Shown here piece by piece: positions 1-10,743 of a stretch of DNA of 64,000 nucleotides; positions within the stretch are counted from its first letter, which is position 1; every line of letters starts with the position of its first letter. This stretch comes from Morchella semilibera (taxonomy: Eukaryota > Ascomycota > Pezizomycetes > Pezizales > Morchellaceae): the NCBI GenBank assembly GCA_009192285.1, contig WBVU01000016.1, positions 1,499,101-1,563,100 on the forward strand, in the 5' to 3' direction. Both the position numbers and the translations under genes were made by a program. The notes beneath the pieces are model-generated. The model saw only the letters and a program-made list of their open reading frames with translations, was not told the DNA's origin and made no database searches.

Positions 1-1046
1 GCAGTTCTTATTCTAGGCCATAGATTCTACTGCATCGATCATCCAATACTACTAGACCGTCCGACCATATTGTATGGCTGCGGGGTGTCTTACTGGCTGC
101 AGGTTATATACACACTCGTTTCATCTGGTCTCATCCTGTCTGTCTGATCAATAGATTTTGAATGGGACGAATTTTTTTTAATTAACGGCTAATCAGGTCA
201 CGTCACCCAGTGTAACTAAAGGTCCCCTTGCATGATTGCTAGTATGTACGTTACTAATCAAATAATTGCTAACTAACTAATTGAAAATTAGGCTCTAATT
301 AGTTGATTACTCTGGCTCTCGTATTCACTCACCACCTATTGTAATTCAATTTGATAAGACCTTAGATTATAAAACTTGGGAACTGATGATACTACTACGG
401 TAGACTTTTGTAATAATCGGTCGTGAGATTGAATTACATGGCTGGATCCGAACAAATAAAAAATTTGTTATAATCCTGATTTTCCTTATAGCAATTTAGA
501 AGACCTATAGCTATAGATCGAACACTACCCTTCCCATCTCTGTGATCTGGTTAACGGCCAAGTCGATGATCTTGGTTGCTATTGAGAGGTGAAATGTAGC
601 ATGTACTTTTGCTCATTTCTTCCTGACGTTTCGAGATATATACACTAATCTAAAACAAAACATCGACTCGGTGTATTAGCATTTATATAGCCGATGATTA
701 CGAGGAGCTGGAGTATTGGTTTTCTCAAGTATCTACATATATACATATACGTGGATCGTCCATATGCCATTGACGCTGCCCGCAAACACCAACAAATAAC
801 CTCCATGCAGCGCTCCCATTTCACCTCGAGTAGAATGAACAGCCTCTCAGAGCAAGAATATTCAAAGAAAGAATACATTATATATCCCAATAACCGACTA
901 TAGACAAAAAAAAAGTACAAATGGACACACGTATTACATATTACGACAAAAAGGAAAAACCCCTCAGCTTCATAATATAATCTCATAGAACCCATACCAT
1001 ATAAAAAAAAAGAAATCCATAGAAATCCCTCCAGACACCAACGTCA
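1..1046. other. AT-rich non-coding stretch, left edge
   Basis: I see no supportable gene here. The sequence is AT-rich with short open frames only; the longest, at 645-995 on the minus strand, has no recognisable domain and a composition typical of spacer. The last part, just above 1047, is probably the 3' untranslated and terminator region of the minus-strand membrane-protein gene. Confidence 0.5.
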
Positions 1047-2390
1047 CTAGGATGCTTTAGTCGCATCAATATATCCCCCATAGGTCGGGTTCGCTGGCGG
1101 AGGAGCTCCAGCTGGAACCCCACCATACTGTTGATTATAGTACGCCATTCTCGGTTGTCCCTCGACCTCGATCGCCTGCGGCGGATGCACTACAGCACCT
1201 CCATGTGGGCCCCCACCGGGGCCCCCCAGGCCTCTCTGCGCCACGCCCTCACCACCGTGGCCTCTGGTCCTCCCCCACAGAAACCACGCGCAGCCGAGTA
1301 CGAGCGCAAGAGCCAGGAACCCGCCGATTGCAATTCCCGCAATCGCACCGGGGGAGATCTCGGTGGTTTGTATTACTGGCGGCGGAGGTGTGGGGATCGT
1401 GTATTGGCTGTTGATCGGGGTAGGCCGCGTGGTGATGGAGCTCTCCCCATCGGATGAGGCGTCGGGAGTGATAATAGAGATGGTCTCGGTAGTTGTTCGG
1501 GACCGTAAGGGGGTACTGGTGGGACCGGCGATGACAGTTTGAGCTGTTGCATAGACGGTGCTGATGCCACGGGTGGAGTAGCAGTTGACCTGAGTGTTGG
1601 TGTAGCTGAGGCCGACTACGACCTCGGTAGAACAGGAGGGATACTGGCGGCTGAGGCTGTGTAGCATTTGATTGTCTGGTTAGCATCTTGTTGGCGGGGT
1701 GGTAGTATTAATATATTAGAAAGGGGGGGTATTATATTGGACTAGGGAGGAGTATTATACTGGAGGGATGGTATTATATTGGTGGAAAGTGCAGTTCTTG
1801 AAAGAAAGGATCGAAGGAGGTAGATCTAGCTAGCTAGTCATTACTGAAAGGTAGTTTAATGTTATCAATCCTCCAGACTGATGCAGGCAACAGGGACCGA
1901 TTTTTCTTTTCAAGAATTTAAACGGATCAAGGAAATATCAAAGTAACGCCTACCAGGTCCGGCAAGATGTCGTCCCCGTACAAGAGGTGCCACTGTCTTC
2001 ATAATCCACGCAATTAATCGTCACAGTGGGCATTGGTTCAGTAGTTCTATAAACCGGTATAGCATATTTTCGATCAGTAACATGTTGGAAATATATATGG
2101 GATATCACACACACACGCACGCACACAAGCAGAGGGGATTAATACGCACGAGTAGCAGTCAATCATCCCACTGAGGGTGTAGCAGTAGGCATCTGCTGGG
2201 CAGTACCCTAGGGTTTTCCAATATCAGATTAGGCATCCATGCAAGCTGGTTTATATATATGAAAGGTTAGAATGAAAACTGGATAGGAATACAAACATCC
2301 AGAGACCTCCGAGTTACAGCATCGAGAGCGGTGCATGCAGCCTTGGTCAGCGCAAGCAATGAAGTTGGCGTTGTTACAGCTGACACTCAT
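1047..2390 (-). CDS. Cys-rich single-pass membrane protein, four exons (5' end uncertain)
   Basis: I model exons at 2297-2390, 2150-2207, 1954-2046 and 1047-1656, with GT-AG introns and compatible phases, giving 284 residues. The first three exons encode a Cys-rich ectodomain (CNN, CADQGC, RCC, YCPADAYC, DCYS, NCVD, SCTGTTSC). The last exon adds another Cys cluster, a Ser/Thr-rich stalk (SITTRPTP), and one membrane helix near residues 190-215 (AGIAIGGFLALALVLGCAWF). A basic, Gly/Pro/Tyr-rich cytosolic tail ends in GGYIDATKAS. This layout is common in fungal surface or sensor-like proteins. No signal peptide is visible at the modelled start, so an upstream exon is likely; a 14-base G run lies just upstream at about 2422-2435. 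The exact function is unknown. Splice sites are my reading of the sequence, not supported by transcripts. Confidence 0.6.
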
Positions 2391-3057
2391 TGTGAGAGGT
2401 TTGGGTGCGTGTTAATGATTTGGGGGGGGGGGGGGTGGACGTTAACGTAACAGGAATATATATTTTGCTGAACGCAAATACGAAGGAGAGGGAAGAAAAG
2501 ATAGTTGACTACTGAATCTCACGAGGGAGGGACAGTCGAGATTTAATAGGCCATTCCCCCATGGCCAACCCTCGATCCCCACACACCACCCCTCTCCTCG
2601 AATTAAGCTCTTATCCCCCTGGATATAGAGAGCCGGTACGTACTTCCTTCTACATGTATGCTTTCTTCTTTTCCTACCCCTCATTTTACCAGCATTCTCC
2701 TGACTTGTCACTGTGGGAAGGCGGGAGCTCATACGATACGAGCAGTACGTACATATCGCTACACAAGAACACAAATAAAAGCCACCGACTTTTCTCCACC
2801 AATCACAGACAGTAAAACTTCGCCCTATATTCTCCCCCCTCGCTCGTTTCTTCAGCCCCAAGCCAGCCAAGAGATTTAATGTGGAAGTAGAGGGCCAATC
2901 AGAGGGATCATCGATTAATCCTTAGTTACTCATGTAGTAATTAAAATGGCCATCATCCTGTATGGATGTATACTAATGGTAATGATAATTTCCACTACTT
3001 ATATATCGTACAATATCATAACCTATATTGTATGATAATATTCCTACATATAGTATT
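2391..3057. other. Intergenic spacer with a 14-base G run
   Basis: This spacer lies between two minus-strand genes. It contains the putative promoter and possible extra 5' exon of the membrane-protein gene, a homopolymer G run near 2422-2435, and probably the 3' untranslated region of the Dicer-like gene. I see no convincing gene; open frames at 2442-2870 lack any recognisable domain. Confidence 0.4.
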
Positions 3058-5640
3058 TTAATCCCACCCGTCATCAATTCCACCTTCCTGTTCTTCTCTT
3101 AATTCTGCTTCCTTCCTCTTCAGCGCATCAAGTCCCATCTGAGCAGCCAGCGCGCGAGCTTCCAATTTTGAAGCAGATCGGCCGACCGCCAACACCCGGC
3201 CGTCAAACATGACCGTACAAGTATGCCCTCCGTCCTTGAGAGTGCTCGCGATATATCGGGGCTGAGCCTTCTGTAGCGGAGCCACCTTCTCCTCTAACCT
3301 AGTTACCGGGTGCACGACATTCACTTTATCTCTCACGAACCTCCTGAGGATCTTCAAGACACCCAGACGCTCCACCAACCCAGTGATAATATCAAAATCA
3401 CCTCCAGAGTCAATGTAGACTGCCGCGATCACGGCATCGATCATGTCTGCAAGGTATTTGTTCTTCCCGCTCGAGTCCGCCTCAAAAGCTGACAGCGCAG
3501 GCCATGGGTAATAAGGGTCGCGGTCCAGACTTTGCTGAATGCTGTCTCCGAGACCGGATTCATACCTCTTCTGAAGCTCATCGCGCGCCGACACGAGACC
3601 CTCATGTGGGAGATGAACATATCGCCAGAAAGATCCGACTCCCTCCTGATCATGATTCTTCAACCCCATCGACAGGAACGCGAGAAAGTTCCCAGAAACC
3701 ACAGACGATTTATAGAGTGTCATATCGACCGGTCCCAGTGGTTCGACCTCAGGATGATTATGATTGATATGAAACAGCTCTCGCCCGACGATGAGGTCTA
3801 GAAGGGCATCACCGAGAATCATCAGACGCCCGCAATTGACGGAAACAGAGTGACTGTGAGAGGGGTGGGTGAGCGCCTCCAGGAGGAGGGCATGATCGCG
3901 GAACTTGTACTCCAAGAGTCCGGCCTCCAGACCTGAGAGATAGCGGACGTGTTTCTGCTTGTAGTATTCTTCCGCCTTCTTCTGTAAGGACTCGATCGTC
4001 GCCTTTACCGTGATCTGGTCAGCGCACATACCGAATGTCCGCACGGCTTTTAATGCGCCCTCTAGTCCGTCGTCCAGATATGCGGCCCCTACAAGTGCTT
4101 CTACAACATCTGCTAGGACTTTACCAGATACCTGGCGTTTCGCCGAACCCGTACCTGCAGCACTACCGGCGGTGGGGCGCCCGGCGCTGATAAACCTGGG
4201 CCGCCACTTGGCGCAGGTAAAGACGTCGGCCACGATCCAGCGGCCGAGGTCAGAGTCGACCGCTGCCTGCGTGAGCCGAGAATTGGAGACCGCTAAAGAT
4301 TTGGCAGCGGTTATGTATTCCTCGTGCCAGTTCGGGTGGGCGGTCATCACTTCCAGCGCTATGAGGACCTTTACTGCCAGGTCACCGAGGAACTCGAGAC
4401 GTTGATAGTCGCTACTCTCGCGCGCGGCCGGGACGCAGATGGCGGGGACGATGTTGGACAGCGAGACATGGGGGAGGAGCGTCCTCTGCAGGTCCTCCGC
4501 TATCAGCGAGATACCGACGCGGTGAATCACAACCGGAAGCACCAGGGCGAGCTTCCAATACTTTAGAGGGACCGGCTCCGCCGCCGAGAACTCGGGCAGG
4601 AGGTATACGGGCGTGGGGACGGTCGCGTCCCCGGCCACCGGATGCAGGAGGTCGCGACGCTCAGGGAACTTGAGAGCCTCGAGGACGGGCTGGTATGGGT
4701 ATCTGCAATTCTGGGCGACAGCGGTGTAGCGCGGGTCCTCGGCGGGGTCGTTGTGTAGGTCCGGCCGCCAGGCGGTGAAGATGTAGTGGCCGCCATAACG
4801 CGATGCAGTGTCGTGGACGACCTCCACAGTCATCTTTTTATTGTGCGCCGTAAGGGCATTGATCTCTCTTGCGGAGGCGAATGAGTCTTTCCAGTCGCGC
4901 GGAGCGAACAGGTATGGGAAGCCCATCTTGCTGTCCCCGGCGGCGGGGCCGGTCTCCATACGCTTCCTATACACCGTGCGGAAGATGGTAGCAGATATCC
5001 CCTGCGCGCGCCGGACCAGCCTTGGCCCAGAATTGAGGCACCTCGAGGACTCACCGATAGTGACCCGCCAGGTCGTGCTCCGGTCCCAATAGACCGTAAT
5101 CTCCTCTACTGCTGGCACCGCCATAGGCGTAAACATGTCCGTGACGATCTCTTCTTCCTCTTCGCCCATCTGTAGACGCACCTCTGTACGGAAGATGTCC
5201 CCCCCGTCCTCCCAGGTTAGCCCGCACCAGGGGTCCATCGTGGCCGAAACCTGGGGCTGCAGCTTCTTCAGCTTCTGTGGCTGAAAGCGGTTGAGGAGTG
5301 GGCGGAATGTGTAGTCGAGGAGGGGGTCCGCATCGCGCTGGAGCGCGGCGAGGGCCTCGGCAGAGGCGGACGCCTGTGCCGCTTTGAGGGTTGGATGGGT
5401 GCCGCGGGAGGGGAAGACACGGAGGTGGGTGGGCAGGTGGTTGGGGAGGTGGAGTGTAGCCGTGTAGGAGGACCGGGACTGGGGAGTGGTGGTAAAGATA
5501 GGGGCCGAGGTGGGGCGGTGCGGAAGAGTCGAGAGGAAGTGGGTTATTATATCAATAGAGGTAGAAGGGGGTGGGGAGGGGTGGGTGAGGTTTGGTGGAA
5601 TGGGGTACAGGGCGGTGGCAGTGTGGGCAAGAGCTGGGCG
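3058..5640 (-). CDS. Dicer-like protein, RNase IIIa + RNase IIIb + dsRBD part
   Basis: The frame is open from 5640 to a stop at 3058; the first ATG is at 5238 (726 residues). Upstream of that ATG the same frame encodes a Dicer dimerisation-like segment (YTATLHLPNHLP, then RVFPSRGTHPTLKAA, about 5340-5460), so the true exon begins earlier. Downstream come RNase IIIa (YQRLEFLGD, E282 and D286 counted from the ATG, then LADVVEALVGAAY) and RNase IIIb (GRLMILGD, then LADMIDAVIAAVY). A C-terminal double-stranded-RNA-binding-like half follows (TVMFDGRVLAVGRSAS). Dicers cut long dsRNA into small RNAs for gene silencing. IIIa keeps all four metal-binding acids. In IIIb the usual Glu of LEFLGD is Met473 and the last acid of the second motif is Asp rather than Glu, so this site is probably impaired. 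It most resembles the fungal DCL2 side of the family, but I cannot place it firmly. Confidence 0.85.
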   Translation of the reverse strand, partial: RPALAHTATALYPIPPNLTHPSPPPSTSIDIITHFLSTLPHRPTSAPIFTTTPQSRSSYTATLHLPNHLPTHLRVFPSRGTHPTLKAAQASASAEALAALQRDADPLLDYTFRPLLNRFQPQKLKKLQPQVSATMDPWCGLTWEDGGDIFRTEVRLQMGEEEEEIVTDMFTPMAVPAVEEITVYWDRSTTWRVTIGESSRCLNSGPRLVRRAQGISATIFRTVYRKRMETGPAAGDSKMGFPYLFAPRDWKDSFASAREINALTAHNKKMTVEVVHDTASRYGGHYIFTAWRPDLHNDPAEDPRYTAVAQNCRYPYQPVLEALKFPERRDLLHPVAGDATVPTPVYLLPEFSAAEPVPLKYWKLALVLPVVIHRVGISLIAEDLQRTLLPHVSLSNIVPAICVPAARESSDYQRLEFLGDLAVKVLIALEVMTAHPNWHEEYITAAKSLAVSNSRLTQAAVDSDLGRWIVADVFTCAKWRPRFISAGRPTAGSAAGTGSAKRQVSGKVLADVVEALVGAAYLDDGLEGALKAVRTFGMCADQITVKATIESLQKKAEEYYKQKHVRYLSGLEAGLLEYKFRDHALLLEALTHPSHSHSVSVNCGRLMILGDALLDLIVGRELFHINHNHPEVEPLGPVDMTLYKSSVVSGNFLAFLSMGLKNHDQEGVGSFWRYVHLPHEGLVSARDELQKRYESGLGDSIQQSLDRDPYYPWPALSAFEADSSGKNKYLADMIDAVIAAVYIDSGGDFDIITGLVERLGVLKILRRFVRDKVNVVHPVTRLEEKVAPLQKAQPRYIASTLKDGGHTCTVMFDGRVLAVGRSASKLEARALAAQMGLDALKRKEAELREEQEGGIDDGWD

Positions 5641-6720
5641 TCATAGTGGCAGGGTCTGGGGTGGCTCCGGGGGTGCTGGGGGTAGGGTATTAGAATATGG
5701 AGAGTGGGAGGAGAGGGGGGGGGGGGAGGTCAAGAGAGAAAGGACGGGGTGGGGGGATTACCTGCTGATAGATATCTTGAGAATCTCTATATCCAAGTCC
5801 GTGCTCTTGATACGCTCAATTATCCACTCTACACTTGCTTCGCCATCTCGAGCTGCTAATTAACAGACAGCACAATTAGCCCCCTCCCCTTTCTTCCGCC
5901 CTACATTTCAGAGGGCTCATGGGAAATACCATCATCACACACAACCACTCCTATATCCTCGACGTTGACGGCGCCGTTGGTAATTGAATCTCGAAGACTC
6001 TGCGAATAAGTGTCAATGATAGCCTGGCCAGTAAATAAATCTATAGCTAGGTGGGGTGAGGTGGGCTAACCTTATATGTCCCGACGATGATCGCACTCTG
6101 GGAAACAGCGGTATATGTGCTGAAGTAGAGATCGGCGGGGGGTAGGAGTGTCTTTAGGGCCCTGTAGATGGTGGGAGAGGGGGTGAGGAGGTGGAGGGGC
6201 TGGTGGGTGGTTAGTTGATTCGTAATTAGTATCTGAGTAGAGCAATATAATTATAAGAAATATATGGTCCTGTGCAGCGCGAATAGTGACACCCAAAACA
6301 GAGAAAGAACCCGCCAATGATAGGTAATCATGTTATTCTTGCGGTCTAACAAAAACCCTAACCCTAACAGATTCCGTCCGCTTGGCGGTCCCTATGAACG
6401 ATCAGGAGCCAAGAAAGGGCAGGGGGAGGAAGAAGTGCCTTGGGGTTGCCGCTCTCGAGGTAGATTTGGAGTTTGTTTCTGATTCTGTGGGGTTGGTTAG
6501 CTAGTGGGGTAGCTGTGGACGTGGGAAGCGGGGAATTCGGAAGGGGTACGGTACGTACAGGTGTAGCTTTAAGGCGGGTGTCGCGACCTGTATGTGTATA
6601 TTGCGGATTAGCCATAAACTAGCAGCCAGCAAACGATAGGAGGGGGAGAACAGCTCTAACCGTGCAGTGGAGCTCCATGATGGTGGATGGGGGGCGGCGG
6701 GGAAAGTCATGGTGGGCTAG
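5641..6720 (-). CDS. Possible 5' exons of the Dicer-like gene (helicase part, degenerate or unresolved)
   Basis: An in-frame stop at 5641-5643 closes the main exon, so either an intron or decay separates it from the N-terminal half. Candidate minus-strand exons lie near 5760-5856 (DGEASVEWIIERIKSTD, followed by a GTAATC donor), 5930-6050 (DTYSQSLRDSITNG then VEDIGVVVCDD) and 6070-6160 (LPPADLYFSTYTAVSQSAII). The phrase VEDIGVVVCDD sits where a Dicer helicase would carry its DECH box. No Walker A lysine motif was found. A further open piece with an ATG lies at 6500-6710. The frames can be joined only partly by GT-AG introns, and the phase at the junction with 5640 does not resolve. This may be a divergent helicase or a gene that has lost its N-terminal half. 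Confidence 0.35.
6354..6368. repeat. Short interstitial telomere-like repeat
   Basis: Two consecutive CCCTAA units occur inside the Dicer 5' region. Two-unit TTAGGG-like pieces also occur near 8245 and 62104. This is short enough to be chance or a repair scar. Confidence 0.4.
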
Positions 6721-7274
6721 GCATTTATCACAGCTGATGATTCTGTGCACGTGTGGGGCTGAAAAAGGATTACATACTTGCAGGAAATATGCCCAACCAG
6801 AGGAGAGGGCTTATCATATGGGGAAGTTTGGCGGGTTATCTCAGCATTACATATAGGGAAAATAACTGGGTAAGACGATATATCATTGATAGTAGCTTTC
6901 TGATCTGTGCCGAGTCTTGGGAAAAGGGATTGCTTGCGCGAAGTTTAGTACTGCATAGACTAGATCAAGGAATATTCAGAGACAACGATTGGCTGTCTAC
7001 TGTCTGTTTCTGAATATGTTGCCCTATTACTCTACGCCATGGGTACGTAAGGGTTGGCGCCATGGCGGCAGAAAGCATCCCTCATACATATAGCGACTCT
7101 GTGAATATCTTTATGATTGGCCCATGCGTCGGGCATGTCTAAAACTAATAAATACCTGTAGCTAGTATGTGTGCTAAGGTTGACCCGTTCGTCCTCGACG
7201 CCAAAGTTAGGGCGTTGTGTACCAACCATCCCTTGGTTTGATAACACTAGTTTCAACTCTGCGAGGTATTGATT

Positions 7275-7402
7275 AGAGCGTATTGGCCAACAACCTCTGA
7301 GTCTAAATATTTAGTTCTTGGCGACTGGTTCTTGGTGTGGATAGCCCGCCAAGAGCTCAAAATTTGGTCAAAATTTGAAAACATGGGTGGCCAACACGCT
7401 CT
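7275..7402. mobile_element. MITE, PIF/Harbinger-like, 128 bp
   Basis: The ends form an inverted repeat: AGAGCGTATTGGCCA on the left and its near-perfect complement TGGCCAACACGCTCT on the right. Both sides are flanked by ATT, a 3-bp target duplication as expected for Harbinger elements. The same ATT duplication and AG...CT ends are seen at the full Harbinger element at 55936-58653. It has no coding capacity, so it would depend on a transposase in trans. Confidence 0.7.
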
Positions 7403-9743
7403 ATTGTGGAGGTTTGTCAAAGAACGCTACCCATGTAACCTACTTACATTACTATCTATTACCAGTATTACCAGGTTTGGTTAGGTGGGACCATGCGCGT
7501 CGGTTCAGCTACTAGATATATAGGAAATCTAGCTCGATCGGGGTGTACTTGTTTGTACTGAACTCCGCTAGTTTATTGTTGAGCGTTAATCCCTCCATGT
7601 ACTTATAGAACCTGGTTAGAATAGTTAGTCCCGGGAAATACTTATCCTATGATCAATGTGCAGCCATGTAGCCTTAAAGTATTATCGGGTCACTCGAAGT
7701 GATAGTCGGAGCAGGGTGGGATTGGGTTGGGTATAATAAACTGGATGGGAAGCTTAGGCTGAATTGGGGCCAGAGCTGATGGCGGGAATGCCGATGGAAT
7801 CCAAATTCAGGCATCTACTAGCTAGGAACCAAAAATGTAATACATACAACACTAAGAGTAACTTCCTAGGCCTGGATCAAAGCGCCGTAGTTGTACCCTG
7901 CGACTTGTCTCTAATAGAAAGCCTGATATATAGGTTTCCCATAGAAAAGAAATCGGCAAATAAAGAAAATGATTTATTTAAATGTGACGTCTGATGAAAA
8001 AGTATTCGTAGATAATTCTGCCTGCACTTCTATAGATCTACCGTACCTAATATGAGCCCTCCGACCTATATATATATATATATATAACCCTACATACACA
8101 TTTACCAATGACTTCACCTATCGTTTTCCAAATTAATATCTAGAATTAATTAAAGCGTGTCAAAAGGCTAGTACAGGGGTTCCGAACGGTCTCTAAGTGT
8201 TAAATGTCTCTTGGTGTAGTAAGTCATTTTGTGTCCCTCATGGGGTTAGGGTTCCTCATGATTGGGAAGTACTTGTCTTTATGTAAATTATAAAGTCATC
8301 CTACTTGCCTATTCCAAGAATTAATGATTTTCCCACTGAAATTCAGACACTTACATGATTTATTTTTTGGGCTATTCGAGAGTTGGTTATGAAGTGGAAT
8401 TGGGGCGGCAATATATCTGAGATGGCAATGCTGGACTTCGTAGCCTACTGAATAGAAGAATTAAAGGTAAGGAAACTTATAGGGAAAGAAGGAAAATAAA
8501 GGGTTGCATAGGGTTTAACTTAAGGCCTAGGTAGGCTTTTGATAATGTCTGTCACGATGTTAAAGAATTTTGGAAGAGAGTAATTATGGGGCGTAGATTG
8601 TCAAGTACAACTGTATATGATCTGAAGTGAAATCTAAGTGAGAGCTAGAGCTAAAGGTTAGTGTATACTCCTCCTGACATAGGGCAAATACCTCATATAG
8701 GTTGTGCAGGGATCAAAGAAAGTGTGCAAGAATGTTATCTACACGGCGGCGCTTTGGTACCTCAACTCTAATATAATAGCTCATCCAACAAGATTTGGGG
8801 TCTTGGCATGTACCCTCGATCCCGGGCATCACTTCATGATATCCTCCTGCATACAAATACCTCCTGTGGATCGAGGCCTAGTGAAACCTAGAAGCTAGCA
8901 TATAGCACGCGGAGAGCTTTGTATATATGCTTGTAACTGGCTGGATCCCAGCTACGGACATTAGGTGTAAGTTGCCGGAGGTATGATGGTGTTAAGAACA
9001 GCTCTGTCTGGTAAACGATCGCGAATGCGTTCTTTTAAGGTGGCCGTTATATAAGATGACAAGCGTGTTTAGATATATAAGGTGTTCTTCGATGGATCAA
9101 TTAATGTAAGCCTAGCCTTACGTCGGTTTATTCCTACCGGTAATATAATACCGGCGATGAGGGAGCAACTAGGACTCCATAGGGTAGTATGTATGGCATC
9201 TGCGCGGTAGCTATAGCACACCTCTTGTGTAGTCGAATGGCTATATGTAGTACGGACGAGCCGGTAGGAACTAGGGGATGATAGACAATTAGTACGGATT
9301 TAGGGATTAGGACTAGGGATCGCACCTGGCACATGGCAAGGTCTATATCTAGTACTGAAAGACTGTACGTACGTACGTTCCACATCGGCCACCAACCTTC
9401 CTAGCTACTGGACTCTTTTCCCATAGTACAGTTTAAGCTAATTCCGGTAGAACTATTCTAGAATCAACGTCAAAAGAGTGAGTTTCTTGGACCATACTGC
9501 AAATTTTTACAAGTGTCAGTTAATAGGACTTAAGCTTATACCGGCTGGCCGGATCATGATATATCATGGAAAAAAGCTTTTGCATTAATTCTACCAGACT
9601 CTGTACACAAAGCAGTTATTTTTGTATCTAGAATAAACAAGTTAGCTAATTAGTACGCGAGTGCCTCCTGGGCCGGGTGTGCACCAAAACTGCTGACTAG
9701 AGTATAATAGTGTATTGTATTTATAATGATCAAAATCCCATAT

Positions 9744-10003
9744 ATACATATATATGTACCCCGGGGGTCCTTAAAGTGATGCAACGAGCTCAATATTCTG
9801 GTGTAGCGACCACCATCAAAGCTAGATCCAGTCAATTTTTTCTATTTGTATTTCCATTTACTATTATTATATAGCTCCGCTTAATGCAACTCGACAAATA
9901 TGAATTACTTCCCAACTTTTGGGCATGGTGGCCAGTAGCTGCGAAATTAGTGTTTTTTGTTGCCGTTGCATCACTTTGAGGACCCCCGGGGTACATGTAT
10001 ATA
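9744..10003. repeat. Long inverted repeat (foldback or MITE-like), about 260 bp
   Basis: The arms at about 9744-9785 and 9963-10003 are complementary over roughly 40 bases, including GTACCCCGGGGGTCC and AAAGTGATGCAAC, with about two mismatches. Weaker complementarity continues inward (ACCACCAT against ATGGTGGCC). The transcript would fold into a hairpin. No clear target duplication or open frame is seen. Confidence 0.7.
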
Positions 10004-10214
10004 TACTCTTCAATATATATAACTAGTACTCATAATGGAGGCTCTAGAACCGGGGTCATTATATATATATATTAACTCCATATAGAGTAGGGGGTCGATC
10101 GATCGAGCTTAGAATCATGGTGGTCACATATTCGTATACGTATCAATATGTATATTATACGTGATATGATCGATCTCCGATCCTATCCCCTCGCGATCGT
10201 TTGACAATTGCTGC

Positions 10215-10299
10215 CCTTAACAGAGGAATTATATTTGTATAGAAGAATAAGGAGTTCTGTTAGTAAAGCCACACCCGATTTTTTTTCCCTTGGGGGGCC

Positions 10300-10345
<46 letters not shown>

Positions 10346-10375
10346 GGGCAGCATTTTATCGACAGACGATCGAAG
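10215..10375. repeat. Dispersed repeat R1, copy A, with a 43-base G run
   Basis: This copy matches 42035-42135: shared blocks are TTGTATAGA, TTAGTAAAGCCACACC, a T run, TTGGGGGG and a shared end (CAGCATTTTATCGACAGACG here against CATCATTTTACTGACAGACG). In copy A the G tract has grown to 43 bases (10302-10344); in copy B it is 7 bases. No coding capacity is seen. Confidence 0.65.
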
Positions 10376-10545
10376 GCCTATATAGGGATACGTACTTATG
10401 ATATTGAATTCATGTACATAACGTATCGCCTGTTCAAAATAGGTAGAGTCCTTTCCCTAGTCTTGCAGGCCAGCTAGCCATGATTCTTGGTGAAAAAGTT
10501 GAAGTTTAATTTGGGACAGTACTTATATGACATTTCGTCACTATT

Positions 10546-10743
10546 ATCGCCTGGCAGGCCGAAACATGCTCAGAATCTGGTGCACTACATTCATACAAAC
10601 CCAGCTCTTGACTTTAATTCTATATAAGGTAATGATATAATTAAGACTACAACAGAAATTCCCTTAAACGGTGTTTTTTTGGCGCAAAGTTGCCAAGGCT
10701 GTTGTGCACTAGATTCTGAGCATGTCTGGGCCTGCCAGGCGAT
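10546..10743. mobile_element. MITE-like inverted repeat, 198 bp
   Basis: The left arm ATCGCCTGGCAGGCC followed by ACATGCTCAGAATCT is complementary to the right arm at about 10700-10743 with three mismatches over about 42 bases. The interior has no coding capacity. The target duplication is not certain, so the superfamily is not assigned. Confidence 0.65.
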
